This document shows, piece by piece, positions 12,915-26,800 of a stretch of 64,000 nt of DNA (positions within the stretch are counted from its first letter, which is position 1; every line of letters begins with the position of its first letter). The stretch spans positions 942,501 through 1,006,500 of the forward strand of contig NC_079332.1 of NCBI RefSeq assembly GCF_029931775.1. The letters are read 5' to 3'. Source of the DNA: Euleptes europaea. Lineage: Eukaryota > Chordata > Lepidosauria > Squamata > Sphaerodactylidae. Below the pieces are notes generated by a model. It saw only the letters and a program-made list of their open reading frames with translations. It was not told the DNA's origin and made no database searches. The translations under genes were made by a program, and so were the position numbers.

Positions 12915-12950
12915 ATGCAAACACTGGTCCCCATGCAAACACTGGTCCCG
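12915..12950. repeat. 18-bp direct duplication
   Basis: ATGCAAACACTGGTCCC occurs twice, at 12915 and 12933, directly after the 39-bp repeats. Confidence 0.85.
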
Positions 12951-14235
12951 GTGGTTCAAAGGAGTTTTGTTACCCTGGACCTTGTGCAGTTGGGCAGAGG
13001 ACGGAAGAGGTGCCACAGGGGTTTGGCACAGGGGGCTCTTTGGCACAGCTACGAAAAGGACAAAAACGGCACCTTCCTCCTTGTCGTGTGGCAGCTTGCG
13101 GCCTGCTCAGCTTTCCTAACCGAGCACAGTCTGCTCCGCTGTGGGTTGTAGCCTGGTGGTGCTTGGCTGTCCTCCCTTTCAGTAGCCAAAAAACCAGGCG
13201 GATTCTCGGGCACCTGTCGGCCCACCAGACGAGGTTGGCGGGCTGCAGGAACATCTCTGTGGAAGTCCACCTAGCCGTAACTCTGGCTGCTGGTGGAAGG
13301 GTGTTAAGGAGAGCATTTGCAGAATTGTGATGGTGCTTTTATTAAAGTCCCCCCCCTTCCTGGTCTATTCCCTGTGATTTCGTGATCCTGGTTGCTGCCG
13401 CCTCCCTTTCCTGGCAAAGTTAATCTCCGCAAATATTTAGTTTATCTTTCGCAGCTGCTTGCCACTCCCAAACATGAGCGAGTCCTCCGTAACCAAAGCA
13501 AACCAAAACATCCATCAGTTTACCTGCTCTGACCTTAACAGGCAGGATGTTCCCGCTGAAAGCATCTCTTGCGAACACCTGTCCTCCTGGAGGGTCCTGG
13601 GTGCCAAACTTCCTGGATTAGGATTGGGGGGAGGTCTGTGCATCTCCAAATGTAAACTTTCGAGGCGCCATCTTGAAGAAAAACTTGGGTGGGGGCGGTC
13701 CCGAGCGTCTGGCAGAATGGAAGAAAAGCAAGCAACCGATCTGGGTGCCAAACTGTTGACAGCCCTGTTTGTTTTAGGGAGTATGCATAGACGAACAACA
13801 TTTTTTAAAATCTCCCTGTACCCTCAAGGTTTACATTGTATCGTATTTATTGTTTCCTCGTACGAAATAGCTAACACACAATACCCGCCTTAAAGTTTAT
13901 CATCCCTACCGTATCAGACTAAGCACAGCACTCTGTTTCCAGGAAACGCCTAAGCAGACAGGAAGTCGTGCTTCAGCAGCATCTGGTATCCAGAAGTGCA
14001 CTGCCTTGGAGCATGGAGGTTCTACTTCATTATCCTGCCTGATAGCTCTGTATGGGCAGGAGTTTGTTGACGAGCCTTTTAAGGCCATCTAAATTAAATT
14101 TCTAATTAATTTCTAAATTAAATTAGATTTTAAGACCGTCATGACAATGCCACAAGTTAATCACGCTTTTGAGTGAGGAAGTACTTCCTTTCCGTCTGTC
14201 CTGCATCAACTGCACATCAGCTTAAAAGCCAAGGT

Positions 14236-14720
14236 CTTAGAGCCCTGCTGGATCAGACCAGGGGTCACATGAACTCATGAAGCTGCCTTATACTGAATCA
14301 GACCCTTGAGGGTCCATCAAAGTCAGTATTGTCTGCTCAGACCGGCAGTGGCTCTCCAGGGTCTCAGGCAGAGGTCTTTCCCATCACCTACTTGCCTGGT
14401 CCCTTTAACTGGAGGTGCCGGGGATTGAACCTGGGACCTTCCCTGATGTTGCCTTCTAGCACTGGGTTTCATGCATAATTTTGTAAAACCCTTTAAATCC
14501 CCCACCGTCTTTTCTAGAACCATAAAAGGGCCAAATTCTTTATCCTTTCTCTTGTAGGGAAGGTGTTCGATTTCCTTGAGTATGTTGATCTGCCCTTTTC
14601 TGCACCTTTCTCTGTTCTGCAGAACCCTTTTTGAGATGGGAAGACCAGAATTGCACTCCGTATCCCAAATACGCCTGCACCCTAGATTTAGCGTTAAGAA
14701 AGCCTAGTTCGTACTTATGA
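14236..14720 (-). mobile_element. CR1-related 3' region interrupted by a SINE
   Basis: AGAGCCCTGCTGGATCAGAC at the left resumes after the SINE with CCTGATGTTGCCTTCTAGCA and runs on to CCCTTTTCTGCACCTTTCTC and GAGATGGGAAGACCAGAATT, all usual for CR1 3' UTRs. Confidence 0.65.
14267..14440 (-). mobile_element. tRNA-derived SINE inside a CR1
   Basis: CATGAAGCTGCCTTATACTG... to GGGATTGAACCTGGGACCTT, lacking its outermost head bases. Confidence 0.75.
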
Positions 14721-15624
14721 GCAGTTAGAGCAGTTTACTGAAAATGCCAGGTCCCAGGTGTGTGCGTGTGTGAATGGGTGAGTATTCCTTCATTGTTCTG
14801 CTTTTTGGAAAAATAAACTGCTTATAGTGTTTACTTTCATCTTAAAATGCTCGGCCCTTCCCTTTAGGCTTGGACTCATCCGACTTCATGCCTAGCATAT
14901 TTTTTTTATTATTATTAAGGCTGAGGCACTTACGCCAGAAATCACATGGTGGAAAGCAGAGCAAAATTTGAACGCAATCCAGATTTAATTTGGCCTGCTA
15001 GAACGAAATAACACGACATCCTGTTTTACTGAGCAACGCCGTCAGTCCATGGAATACAGGAATCCGCTTTAGGTTAGATAGTGGGGCATTATGTAGTTCT
15101 TACAATGCCGGTACAGCAATAATGCCCCGGACTTTAGTTGGTTAAAAGGATATAGCTTCTGCCTAGAAAGAAATTCGTAAAATCTGCTTCCCAAGCTCTG
15201 ATTTGCCTCGTAACAATGCGTGGCATCTGAAGAAGCCCTCTAGCTGCTTGTAGCAGCTGCTGGTCCCTAAGCAAATGTTGGAGAGCTTCCAAATCTTTCT
15301 TCCTTCTCTCTCTCCTGAGATTTCCTCATTCCATGTATAAAAACATCTGGGCTGTTGTGCCTCAGCTTGGAAAAGGGAGTTGGGGAGAGGGAAAACCTTG
15401 AAGCGTAGCTGCTTTGAGCACTGGCTAGTACAGTCAGTACGAGGCTTCTCTCCACACTAGGCCTCATCAAGGGGAGATGCTGTGTATAGAGTCAGATCTT
15501 TGTGCAACCCATGAACAAACGCCCAGGGTCAGCTCCTTGGTTCTTCTAGCCTGGCAGTGGCTCTTCTGGCTGGTAGTAGCTCTGCCAGGCCTCAAGCAGG
15601 GGTATTTCCTAATTTTCCCACCTT

Positions 15625-15885
15625 GTAGCCTGATCTGGAGAACCGGGTTTGATTCCTCACTCCTCTACATGAGCGGCGGAGGCTAATCTGGGGAACTGGG
15701 TTTGTTTCCCCACTCCTACACATGAAGCCAGATGGGTGACCTTGGGCTAGTCACAGCTTTCTCAGTCCTGCCTACCTCACAGGGTGTCTGTTGTGGGGAG
15801 GGGAAGGGAAGGTGATTGTAAGCCGGTTTGATTCTCCCTTAAGTGGCAGAGAAAGTCAGCATATAAAAACCAACTCTTCTTCTTT
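15625..15885 (+). mobile_element. Sauria-type SINE
   Basis: TCTGGAGAACCGGGTTTGAT (B-box-like), GTGACCTTGGGCTAGTCACA, GGTGATTGTAAGCCGGTTTG and CATATAAAAACCAACTCTTC tail. The last part resembles Bov-B-type 3' ends. The name is from memory. Confidence 0.7.
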
Positions 15886-17699
15886 GAAGGAAGACCTTAA
15901 AGGGTCTCCTTAAAGGGTCTGCGTGGTGGGTCAAAGGTAGAGCAGATCAGAAGGTTGACCCCTGGCAACAGTACCTTGTTAAGGTACAAAGCCACATGAT
16001 CTTAACGTGCAGGCAGTTTCCCCCATCACTACAACACAGTGATGGGTGAAGCTGTATGTTCAAATGTCTCCCTTCTGCACAAGGGGGGGGGGGTCAATAA
16101 TATGGAAATCTTAACAAGATTTAAGTCTCTGAGGAAGGTTTTAGGAAATATTTGAGGGCCCTTCCTTGGGCCTGTTAATTTCTCTTGAGGAACAAGAGCG
16201 CCTTTGAAAAGGGAGAGGAGGCTAATAGAAAATGGACTTGGTTGGCCTCGGGCTGAGGATCATCCGCGCTTGCTAGAGATAATCACTTAGAGACCCTTCT
16301 GGTAATCGGATTGTTTACCTGGCGTGTGTTCCCCCCCCCCCGAGATAATGAGCAGTCAGCCCTTGGGGAGATGGCTTCAGGTGGTAATTCTTTTCTGCAG
16401 CCTAGGTGTTTGGATGGCAAGGAGCAGTGGCGTGGTCAAATGTGATTGCTCTCTGCTTTCCTGCCCTCGGGATCTGGGTATGAGGCTGGGGCAGGGCCAA
16501 AATACACAATGTGCCCCACATGTGCGGGGTTACCAGTGCACTATCTGGCTCGCAGTCAAATGTATATTGGGGGAAACTCATCTAAAACAGCGCTTATTTG
16601 CTTTGCAATATGAGGGAGAAAAGCCCCCCCCCATCGTTTCCATGGGCAAAATTGAAGGAAACTGGTTGCTGCTTCTCCCTCTGCACAGTGCCGAGCAAAT
16701 GAGCACTGTTTAAGGAGAGTTCCCCTGATGTACCTCTGACTGGGAGTTGGGTAGCGCCCCCATGACTCGGGACGTATCAGTCATATTGCGTATTTTGGCC
16801 CTTAGCGAGGGGCCAGTTCACACGACCAGTGAAATCAAGGGGATTACGCCTTCTCAGGACTGTGCTGTGTCAAGCCGCAGATTAGAGGGCGGCGTGTTTT
16901 AAAATGTCCCCCCGAGAGGAGGGAAACATTCCCCCCACATTAGAAAAACAGAGTGCCAGGGAGAAAGCTAGCTTGAACATTTCCCCCTGACAAGCTAGTT
17001 TTCCGCCTGCACTGATTTTGCTTTTCTGACATGTAGCCCACCATCTGGACGAGTCCTTTAATTCAGCTAGTAGTTTGACCCAACTTATGTTTTTGTTTAA
17101 GAGTCTCAGCCCACCTCTTTCCTCCAGGTCGCAGGTGTGTATACATATTAAAACTAGGCCTGGGAGAGAGAGAGGAGGCCTATGGGGGAAGTGGAGTCTG
17201 CTCTGAGGAAGAGTGTGGAGGAGAGGAGAGGAAGGGACTGCTGGCCATGAGAGCTAGTTCTGAAATATATACATACAAAGAAACTGAACTCTATGGATCT
17301 GTTCTGCTAACGACAGCGCGAGGAGATTGCCGCTCGCGCAGCACATCCATTTCTGACGGCCGAGGAAAGCAGAATGGATCCCTGTCAATCTATGACGTGC
17401 TCACCCTGCCCATTGAAGTGGGAGAGGGAGCCGAATGGGAGTTTCTAATTTTGTCCCTTTTGTCATTTAGCAAATGTATTAAATTTATTATTTCAAGACA
17501 ATTGGCTTTTAAAAATAGACTCAATTAGAGGAAATGCATTTTTTAATCTGCCCCCTTTGGCCTTGGGGAGTGGGATGGGTGGGGTATCTCCTGTTCAGGG
17601 CTGTTTCCTTGCTTTATGTCTTCTCACTGTTATGTACCTTTTGTAAAAGAGAGAGAGAGAGAAATGAACATCACAATGCAATTTTTATTTTTATTTTAG
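15886..17699. other. Intronic stretch before the first NHERF2 exon
   Basis: No exon or repeat recognised. Contains poly-C/G runs (16086, 16331) and ends with a (GA)n run and a T-rich tract at the acceptor. Confidence 0.45.
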
Positions 17700-17879
17700 G
17701 ATTTGAATGGACAAGCCAAGGAACTGTGCCCGCGTCTCTGCCACCTCAAAAAAGGCCCCACGGGCTATGGGTTCAACCTCCACAGCGAGAAGTCCCGCCC
17801 CGGACAGTTCATCCGGTCAGTTGACTCAGATTCGCCGGCGTCGAATGCGGGGCTCCGACCACAGGATAAACTCGTGGAG
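17700..17879 (+). CDS. NHERF2: NHERF2 exon: first half of PDZ2
   Basis: Sixty codons, phase 0 at both ends, between acceptor TTTTAG and donor GTAAGC. The translation opens [20 protein letters not shown] and contains [10 protein letters not shown] (the PDZ ligand-binding loop) and [13 protein letters not shown], closely like human NHERF2 PDZ2. Confidence 0.95.
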
Positions 17880-20800
17880 GTAAGCGAGGGGGCTTCCAGG
17901 TGTGACGGGGCCCTGAGGACAAATCCGCCAGTGCTTGTGCCTCTTCCAGTCCGACATCTTTTAACCCTGCTGCTGGGTGACCACAGCGACTCCTCTCATG
18001 CCCCAAACTGCAGGATGGCCTGTGAATTTGAGTCCCAGTTCCTCTCTGGGAAAGACGCCCTTGTTGAGAGAGGACAACAGCATGGGTAACCTCACCTGGG
18101 CCCCCTCCCAGTCTTCTGTGTTTGTTGCTGCTGACCTGGCCTGCTTGAGGAGGCAGGACCCAATTGAGATTTTTGACACTTCAGGTAGAAAATGCAAAGG
18201 GCTCCCATCTTTTTAGAAAGCAAACAGATGGTCACTATCCTTTTCTTTAACAGAGCTTTCAAAATCTGTCTTCGAAGCCTCTGTCACACTGGCTGGGCCA
18301 GTCTTGTGATTCTTTCCCCCCCACTTCTCCAGCAAATTTCAGCACCCAAAACAGGGAGTGGTTGAGAAAAGCCTTTAAGCTGTCCAGTTGGTTCACCCAT
18401 TCAGTTTTGGCTTACAGAACAGAAGGAATATATAATTTAAAAAACCTAAAAATTCCAGAAAGGGATGCGCCCCCAGCAGTGATCTTCGCTTGCCCTTTCT
18501 GCATTAACACCTGTCCTGCAGCAGATTTGGCTTTGTGGGGCCTCTCCTGCTTGCTCCTGGTATCTGAATCTTTAATGTGCTCAACAGCACCTGGGCAGGA
18601 GGGACAGAAAGAGAGAGAGAGGCCTTGGAGGAGGTGGGGATGTTGGGGGGGGGGGAAGACCAGCCTTCTTTCTCTTGCTGCTCAGCATGTCACCGATAGG
18701 GCCCTTTCATTATTTATTTAGCTGCCCCTGGCACGTTCCCCAGAGCCACAAAGAGGGAAGAGAGTGACCTGTGAAATTCAGAAACCTGATCCAGCGGCAA
18801 TGGGCATAAATGTTTGATGCTCAAGAGCTCCTCTCCTTGGAGGGGTTTTGTCAGTGTAGTGGAGGAGCAAATTTTATTTTATCTGTCCCCCTCCCCAGGG
18901 TCACTGCTTTGTGCTCCACCTGTATACAGCTGTGCCAGGAACACCTTGAAAATATGCACATAACAGGCGGTGGGTATGGGCACGCAGGAAGAAATGCCAT
19001 GGCCGTCTCCAGGGCTCCGACAGGACTAGAGGCGCTTGCGAGGCAGGGCTCAGAGAGGGGCTTTCGGGCTCGGCTCCAGCCGCCTCTTCCCGTCGAGGGC
19101 TTGGCCTGGCTCGTCCTGCAGGGAGGCTGCGTAGAAACCTCTCTCCCGGTGAAGGTGTTGCTAGGAAACGGAGGCCATCGAAAGAGCCGGCCTGTGGTTT
19201 TGTATTCCCAGCTGCTCTCCTTTAGGCCTATTGCGAGCGCTGTTTGGGGGGAAGGTCTCCAGTGAAAGGCCAGCCCACCTTCAGTCTCCAGAGCCCCATA
19301 GCTTGGGTAGAGCGAGGCTTCTTTCCGCTTCTGCATAGCCAGCATTGGCGGCTTCTCCCAAGGGGTCTTTCCCCAGGAGGGTTTATGGTGCCGCTGAGGT
19401 TCTTCCCCTCGTGGGGGGTGATGGTGGTGGCAGCGATGTAGCCCTTCTCACTGGGAAGGCCCCCAAGCAAAAAAAAACAACTAAAGAACTGAACCCTTTA
19501 AACACTTGTTTACCCCTTGTTATCCTGACATAACATTTCAGGAGTTCAAAACCCTTCACGCATGCAACCTTGGGGGACAGACCGGATCTGAAGGAGGCAG
19601 ACCCGCCTGTTGAACCCCCACCCCCCCGCTCCAGTTCTGCCCCAGTAAAGCAGGGATGGGGGTCTGCTCGTGCGTGCGTGTCTTTTAGAATAGAAAGGGC
19701 TCCGTGTGTCCGTGGTGGGGAGGTCCTCCGCCCTTCCTCTGACTGAGGTGTTGCTTCTCCTTCGGCCCGCCTCCCCAGGCCCTTCTGTCTCCATCCGAGA
19801 ACAGACTGCAGGCAAAAGGAAGCTACCCCCAAGCAGCTTGGGGTTTGCTATTTTGTCTTTGGTTTCAGCTGGGGATGTTTTAACGACTGTTGTAAGCGGT
19901 CTTGAGCCAAGAGGAAAGCCGGGATAGATATGTTTTAGTAAATAAATAATGCAAACAAACAAAAACCCAAACCCAAAACCCTTTATACACGACTGGGGTA
20001 AATGCAGGTTTAAACAAAGAGGTCTGAGGCCGTCGCTTGCTGTTTGGCCCCAAGTCATCTTCACGACGACCCTGCAAGGGTAGCTCACAGGGCAGTCCTA
20101 GGCAAAGTTGTTCCCTTTTCAGCCCAGCGAGACCAATAGACTTGGAAGGGGATAGCTGTGCTTAGGATGGAAACTGTCGGTGCGGCTAGCCCTAAACTGA
20201 GGATATGGGTAAGGGTGCGGGGGCTGAACTGAACAGGCCTCCCCAAATGCATTTGCGGTTCAGGTGACATTTGAACCAGGAACTTCCCTGGTATGAGTGC
20301 CATATTTGCTTTTGTTTTTAAAGCCTACAGCATGATGAACTGAAGGCGGTTGCTTTGCATTGTCAGGTGACAATCGGGGCCTCCTGTGCATGAAGGAGGA
20401 GGGGGATCATTATCTGCCCTGACAAAAGCATCGCTATTGTTTGCCTAGGCGGCTCTCTGCTCTCCAGTGAATTCTCCCTTTGTCCTTATCTGAAACAGCC
20501 TGATCCACTGCCCAGCTATTCCCTCCGCTTCTGCTGGGTTCCTCCTTTGTTAGCAGAAAAGAACCCCCTTTTAGCTCTTTCTAAACCTATGTTTTTTTTA
20601 AAGTACATTTTCATTAACAAAATAAAACCTTGTGCTTCATTTCACCACCAGTGGTGGACCTGGGAATCTCTCACCCCGCCTACATTTGGTCCCGTGATTT
20701 TTAAAATCCAGTGAGTTGATTTAATATTTGCAGCGGTGTGTGGAGAGGGGGGGGGGTTAACCCCTGTATATTGAATCAAGCATCAACATTGGCCAATGCA

Positions 20801-23800
20801 GATTCCTCGAGGTCCCAGCTTTTCTGCTGACCTATATCTTTTATACCAGCGTAACTGCCATGGTGTCCTTCTAAAGCATCCTGGGAATTGTAATTTTGGA
20901 GGGTGAAATGAATGCCACATGAAGCTGCCTTATACTGAATCAGACCCTCGGTCCATCGAAGTCAGTATTGTCTACTTTGACGGGTAGTGGCTCTCCAGGG
21001 TCTCAGGCAGAAAAGGGTCTTTCACATCACCTACTTGCCTAGTCCCTTTAACTGGAGATGCCGGGGAATTCAACCTGGGACCTTCTTCATGCCAAGCAGG
21101 GGCTCTACCACTGAGCCATGGCCCCTCCCTCCTCAGACCACCACTTCCCCACCTGAGCTGGACTTCCCAGGATTCCCTGGGCAGAAGGGGGGAACCGCGA
21201 AACCAGTGGTAGTTTTGGTCATTTGTGCAAGTTTTCGAACCAAAGCAGCAGTTCTGCTTTTTGCTGCCTGTCAGCTCAGTTCTCAGACAATTGCCTCCCT
21301 CGTTTTCCCCTCCTGCAGGTCAACGGGATCAACGTGGAGGGCATGAAGCATTCCGAGGTCGTGGCCCACATCAAATCCAAGGAGAGCGAAGCCAAGTTGC
21401 TGGTGGTGGACCCCAGGACAGAGGAGCACTTCAAGAAGCTGGGCATTGTCCCTACCGAGGAGCACGTCAGAGGTGAGTCGCCCTTCCCAGGAATCGGCTT
21501 GGTGGCGAAGAGCAGGAAAGAGAGAAGGAGCTGGGTGCGTTTCTCACTTTCTCCATGCTCAGTAGACATGCGATAGGTCCCCCCACACACACATCTGTTT
21601 TTTCACGCATGAGATGCGGTAAAACATTAGAAATGTCGACTGCGGGTTATACCCTCTGAGAGCACTTGCTTACCAGGCCTCAGCTCCAGTACGTATTTTT
21701 TAATGCTAGAATTCAGCCTCAGGACCCAATGAATGTGGACATGCTCCTGCCGTTATACCCGGTTGCAGTTTTCTCAGCTAGTGAGGGCCTTTTCCATCTA
21801 GCTCTCAATAATAAACTTGTTGCAGCATTTTGAACTAACTGGAGTCTCCAAGTTGACTTCGAGGAGAGACCTGGAGCATTGATTAAAAAAGGATCCTCTT
21901 CCAATGAGCCCTGTAGAACCACTTCCCTTTCATGCCCAGGCTTGGCCAGGCAGGAGAGTTGCTCTGTGCATGGACAGAGTTCCTTTCCTGTGCCACTGAA
22001 TAACCGCAGGCGGCTGTCACACGTAGGGATGAAGGGGCGGGAGTTACGACAACGGGCATTTCACAAACAAGGCGCTGGCTTGGCTGGTCTCTTGGCACCC
22101 CGGGGGTCAGCCACAAGCGAAGGGCAGCCGTTTCCTGAGACAGGAATAATTGGTCCTGCTAATTGGAACTTCTACCCATAATCCTAGCTTCTGTGAGCTG
22201 CCAGCTGAAGCCCTGCAGCATTGTGAGGGGCGGATCGCCACATTCCACCCGACGCCTCCCCCCCTCTTTCCTCCTTGGCTGGCCTGAATGAAGAGTTCTG
22301 TGTGTTTCTAACCCAGCTGTTTCTTATCTAAGCGGAGTTCTTGTCTCTAGCGCTGGATTGTCTTTTCCTGGCCTTCAACAGAGAGAAGAATCCAAAGGAA
22401 CGACTTGGAACGATTCAGAGATGGGGGGAGGGAATGGTGTCAGATGCGCCGGAGTGAACCAGAGAGAGGAGCCAGAGATACTTTCTTCTTGGCACGGGGG
22501 ATAATCAACCCCCTGTTCTCCTCTCGAGGAGAGGCGGCCCCGCTTGACAAAAGCGAGCCTGAACGACTGGGTGTCTCTTTGAGAACGAGGCCTGGTTTTA
22601 AAAAGGCAAACGGCATGGCTGAAATCTGTTTTCCTGTCCCTCCTTTTTTTGGTGTGGTTTTTTTTTTTTTTTTGAGGGGTCTGCTTAGATATCTGCCAAC
22701 TTCATGCTGAGTTACAAGCAAAGGGAAGGGGGTCAGACAACAAAATGACCTCTTTAGAGTAAGGACCGTAGACTGTCGTTTGCCAAGCTGGAGGTTTCCT
22801 CCTGATTAGAAAGCCAATGTGAGGATGTGGTTAAAGTGTTGGGGTAGGATTTGGGTTCAAACCCACATACTGCCGTGACCTTGGGCTGGTTACTGTCTCC
22901 TTCAGCCTCGCCTAATGCACAAGGTTGTTGTGAGGATAAAACAGGGAAAGGAGAAATCATGCATGCTGCTCTGATCTTCTTGGAGTAGGGAAAGGGCGGG
23001 GGGAGAAGGTACAGATAGGTAGTTTGCGAAAAGGGACACCTATGAACTTTTGTTCAGCTACGGCTATTCAGATGAAACACCCATTTCCCACGTTTGCTTT
23101 TGACAAGGTGAAAACAGGTGACCATCTGAGATACGGGAGAGGTCGCTTTGTGGAGGGTTTTGTATCGAGGACATTTGAGGATCTGTGTCCAAATTCCCAC
23201 CCCAGCTTGTGCTGGCTTGCAGACTGGGATATTCCCCAGTGCAAGAGAATTATAAATAATGTACACAAATAAAACTCCTGCTGTGATCTGGGGGAAGGGG
23301 GGCTCTCCCCCCCCCCCCCAGAAGCGCTTCATTACGTACTATTATGCCCAGGGTTGGCACAATCCGGAGCTGACCCTGGCTCAGGCCAGCAACACATAAC
23401 TAATTATTTGAGGCTTAAACTTTGTGTGCCGTGCAGTCTGGATTTGTGTAAAACCGTGTTCTGCATTCAAGGGGGAGGGGCTTTGGCTCAGTGGTAGAGC
23501 ATCTGCTTGGCATGCAGGAGGTCCCAGGGTCAATCTCTGGCACCTCCAGTTAAAGAGACTAGGCAGGTAGGTGATGTGAAAGACCTCTGCCTGAGACCTT
23601 GGAGAGCCGCTGCCAGTCTGAGTAGACCATACTGACTTTGATGGACCAAGGGTCTGATTCAGTATAAGGCAACTTCATGTGTTCATTTGTTCAACCGGCT
23701 GTCTCTCTCTGCTTTGTTTTCAGGTGGGGTTCCTCAGCCCATGACCAACGGGTCAGCGCAAACACAGGTAAGAGAGCCGCCAGCCCATTTTGTTTAGGAG

Positions 23801-26800
23801 GTATGTCAGAACTTAGAGTGCAGATTTCACCCTGACACGTGTGAATTCAGCATTTTTCAAGAGAAAACGTTTTCGACCATGGGGAACGCCGCCTCAATCT
23901 CTCCAGACTCTTCCTTACGTTCTCTGAGATTTCAACCGGCAGTGCCCAGATGCTCCATGGCGTGTCTTTGCTAGGGTAGAAAACAAAACAATCCACTTGT
24001 AGATCCAGTGATGAGGTCATGGTCCCACTGTGCTGAGCTTGGCGAGAGAAATGCCAGTCAAACCCCAATCCAGCGAGACGGAAAGATTTTCTTCCAAGTA
24101 TTCCGTCTCTCTTGTCCTCTGGAAGCAGTGGGGCACTGCGGTGGAAGACATTGCTGGTCGGCACCCAGAGGAGTACCCCAAGCGAGGCTTGGCCAGCCCA
24201 TGACTCTTTTCCCTCATGTCCCTCAGCTGTGTATCCCCCATCCTCTTTAGCCCCCTCCTCCCCAGAGGTTAGCAGAAATCTCAAGAGGCGCTTCTGCATC
24301 TGGCTCCATGGCGCCCTTATCCACCCGGTAATAAACATGTTTCCATTCCTAACAGCTGAACGGCGGATCTGTGTCTTCGTCCCACAGCGATTGCCAAAGT
24401 CCTGAGAAAGAATCGGAGGTAAAAGAAACAGCCTTTCTTATCCTGCCTCGCTGCTGAATGGGAACGTCCCTTGCCTTCTGCCCTGGGACGTCTTCATTCT
24501 CTGGGCCTTGCAAATCTTGGCGTCCTCCCCGCTTTCAGCTCCCCCCTGGTTCAGGCTCTGCCTGACCCACCCCCCTGTTCAGCATCTTCAAGACCCTCTT
24601 CTCTTAAGCGCCTGCTTCTCTGCGTAGACAAAGGTGTTCTTCTCTCTGCTGGCCTTCCGTCTGTCTGCCTCTCTCCCACCCAGGCGATTCTGGAGTCGTG
24701 TCGCCTCCTCCTGTTCCTGTGCCGGCTCCCTGTTGCTTCCTACGTCTCTTTTCCAAGCTTCTAGTCCCCTGCTTCTAGTCCCCGCTGCCGCCCACCAATT
24801 AACCAATGGGAGCCATTGTGGTGTCATGGGTTAAGAGTGGTGGTTTGGAGCGGTGGACTCTGATCTGGAGAACCAGGTTTGATTCCCCACTTCTCCACAT
24901 GAGCGGTGGAGGCTAATCTGGTGAACCAGGTTGGTTTCCCCACTCCTACACATGAAGCCAGCTGGGTGACCTTGGGCTAGTCACACCCTCTCAGCCCCAC
25001 CTACCTCACAGGGTGTCTGTTGTGGGCAATGGAAGGGAAGGGGATTGTAAGCCGGTTTGAGTCTCCCTTAAGTGGTAGAGAAAGTCGGCATATAAAAAAC
25101 AACTCTTCTTCTCCTCCTGAGGACAACATTATCACCGAATGCACCCCAAGCACAAGCAGAAAATTAGGACGTACGTACAGATCTCAAGCAGACGGTCAAC
25201 AAGACCTTTGTGTCCAGCAAACATGGGCCGACTTCTTTACATGAGGCTGGATTTTTGCTGCTTTTTAAAGGGGAGAAATCCCGGATTTTATGCTCTTTGG
25301 CCAAGTGAGCGATATAAAACGGCACCCCCTCTGCTGGCTGTTGGAAGCCATTGCAAGCAAGGAGAAAAGTCTGCCTAGAATCTCCCCCCACAATTTGCCC
25401 CCCAAACGGCTGAATTCCCCCAAGATTTATAGCTTGCCCTGGTGGGCACACAAGTCCCTCATGAAGAATCACCGTTGCAGCTCTGCATATGCGAAGACTC
25501 TCCGCTGGAGGATTTTGGGTACATTATATTTGACTTTGGACCATCCTTTCTGTTTTCATCCTCTTCTGTTGCTCTCCCCATTCCATCTTTGCCTCCCCCC
25601 CCTCCCCGGTCCTGGAAGACGTCATACATAGAATTTTTCCTCTGTCTCCTGATTCCAAACGTACCACTCTCTCGCTATTTACGAACCCTGGAAACATCTG
25701 CCGCGTTCCCTCCCAAAGGTGGCCGGAGCGAGCCGAACTGTCTTTCCTCGTTTTATCCTTTGGGGACCGTTTTATCCTTTGGAGAGGCTAGAACAAAGCA
25801 AGCTGTTCTGAATCTGTAGAAAATCCATCGGCAACATAAAACTATTTCTCCCTTCGGCATACTTGCAAGCAAATATCCAGCCTCTTCCCCCCCCCCAACT
25901 CCAGTTAAAAAGCTTAATTACATTCAAATGCGAGGGGAAATATTGAAATGCCGTGTGGCTTATTCCTTCCCTTCCCCCTTCTTTTAAAGGGGAAAATGCT
26001 TGATTAAAGAGACTTTTTCAAAGACCACAGAGAGGGCTTGAATTACTGCCGACCGCTTCAGGCTATTGCAAAGGAGAGAAGAAGGGCTCTTGAGTTGTTT
26101 GGAGTCCAAACTCCTGCATTCTTTCCATGCTTTTGGAGCGAGGGGTGGGGAGCGCTTTCCTGGTCTTGTACGGGTTTTGCCAGATGCAACAGCTGTCTTA
26201 GCACGGGCACCGCCTCAGATGTGCCATGTCGCTGGGCCCTGATTCTGCCAGAAGGCGTCCAGGTTTGGGCAGAAGCCTGGCTGGCAACGAATTTAGTCCC
26301 CGGCCCACTTTGGCAGGGAAGCCGGAGGCCCCGCTACCAGCCACAAAGGGTCTCCCTTAACTTTGTGTTGCTTTAACTACGTCGAGGACAGCCTTTGTGG
26401 AAGGGGATGCGGCTCAGTGGTTTGAGCATCCACTTTGCTCTTAGATGGTCCCAGGTCTCTGCAGTTGAAAGGATCAGGCAGGAGGTGATGTGGGAGACCT
26501 CAGCCCTGGGCACTCGGAGAGCTGCTGCCGTCAGAGGGGGCAATTCTGACTTTGGTGGACCAATGGTCTGACTTGGTGTAAGGACGCTTCATGGGTTTAT
26601 GTGTCTGGGGGCCCCTGGGGGGGCTCTCCCCTGATGGGTCCCTTCCTCCCCTACTGGAACAGAACTGTGCCTGTGGAGAATTCTGTGATTCTATGGTTCT
26701 CTTTTATGAAAATGTCAGGCGAGAGGTTCTGTCATAGATAGGAACGGGTGTGAAGGGGATGTTATGTTAGAGGTCCTCAACACACACAAAGGAAGCTCAA

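Noticed and set aside
23480-23560. tRNA gene
   Set aside because: A and B boxes are present but the sequence continues into a SINE body repeated many times in the window.
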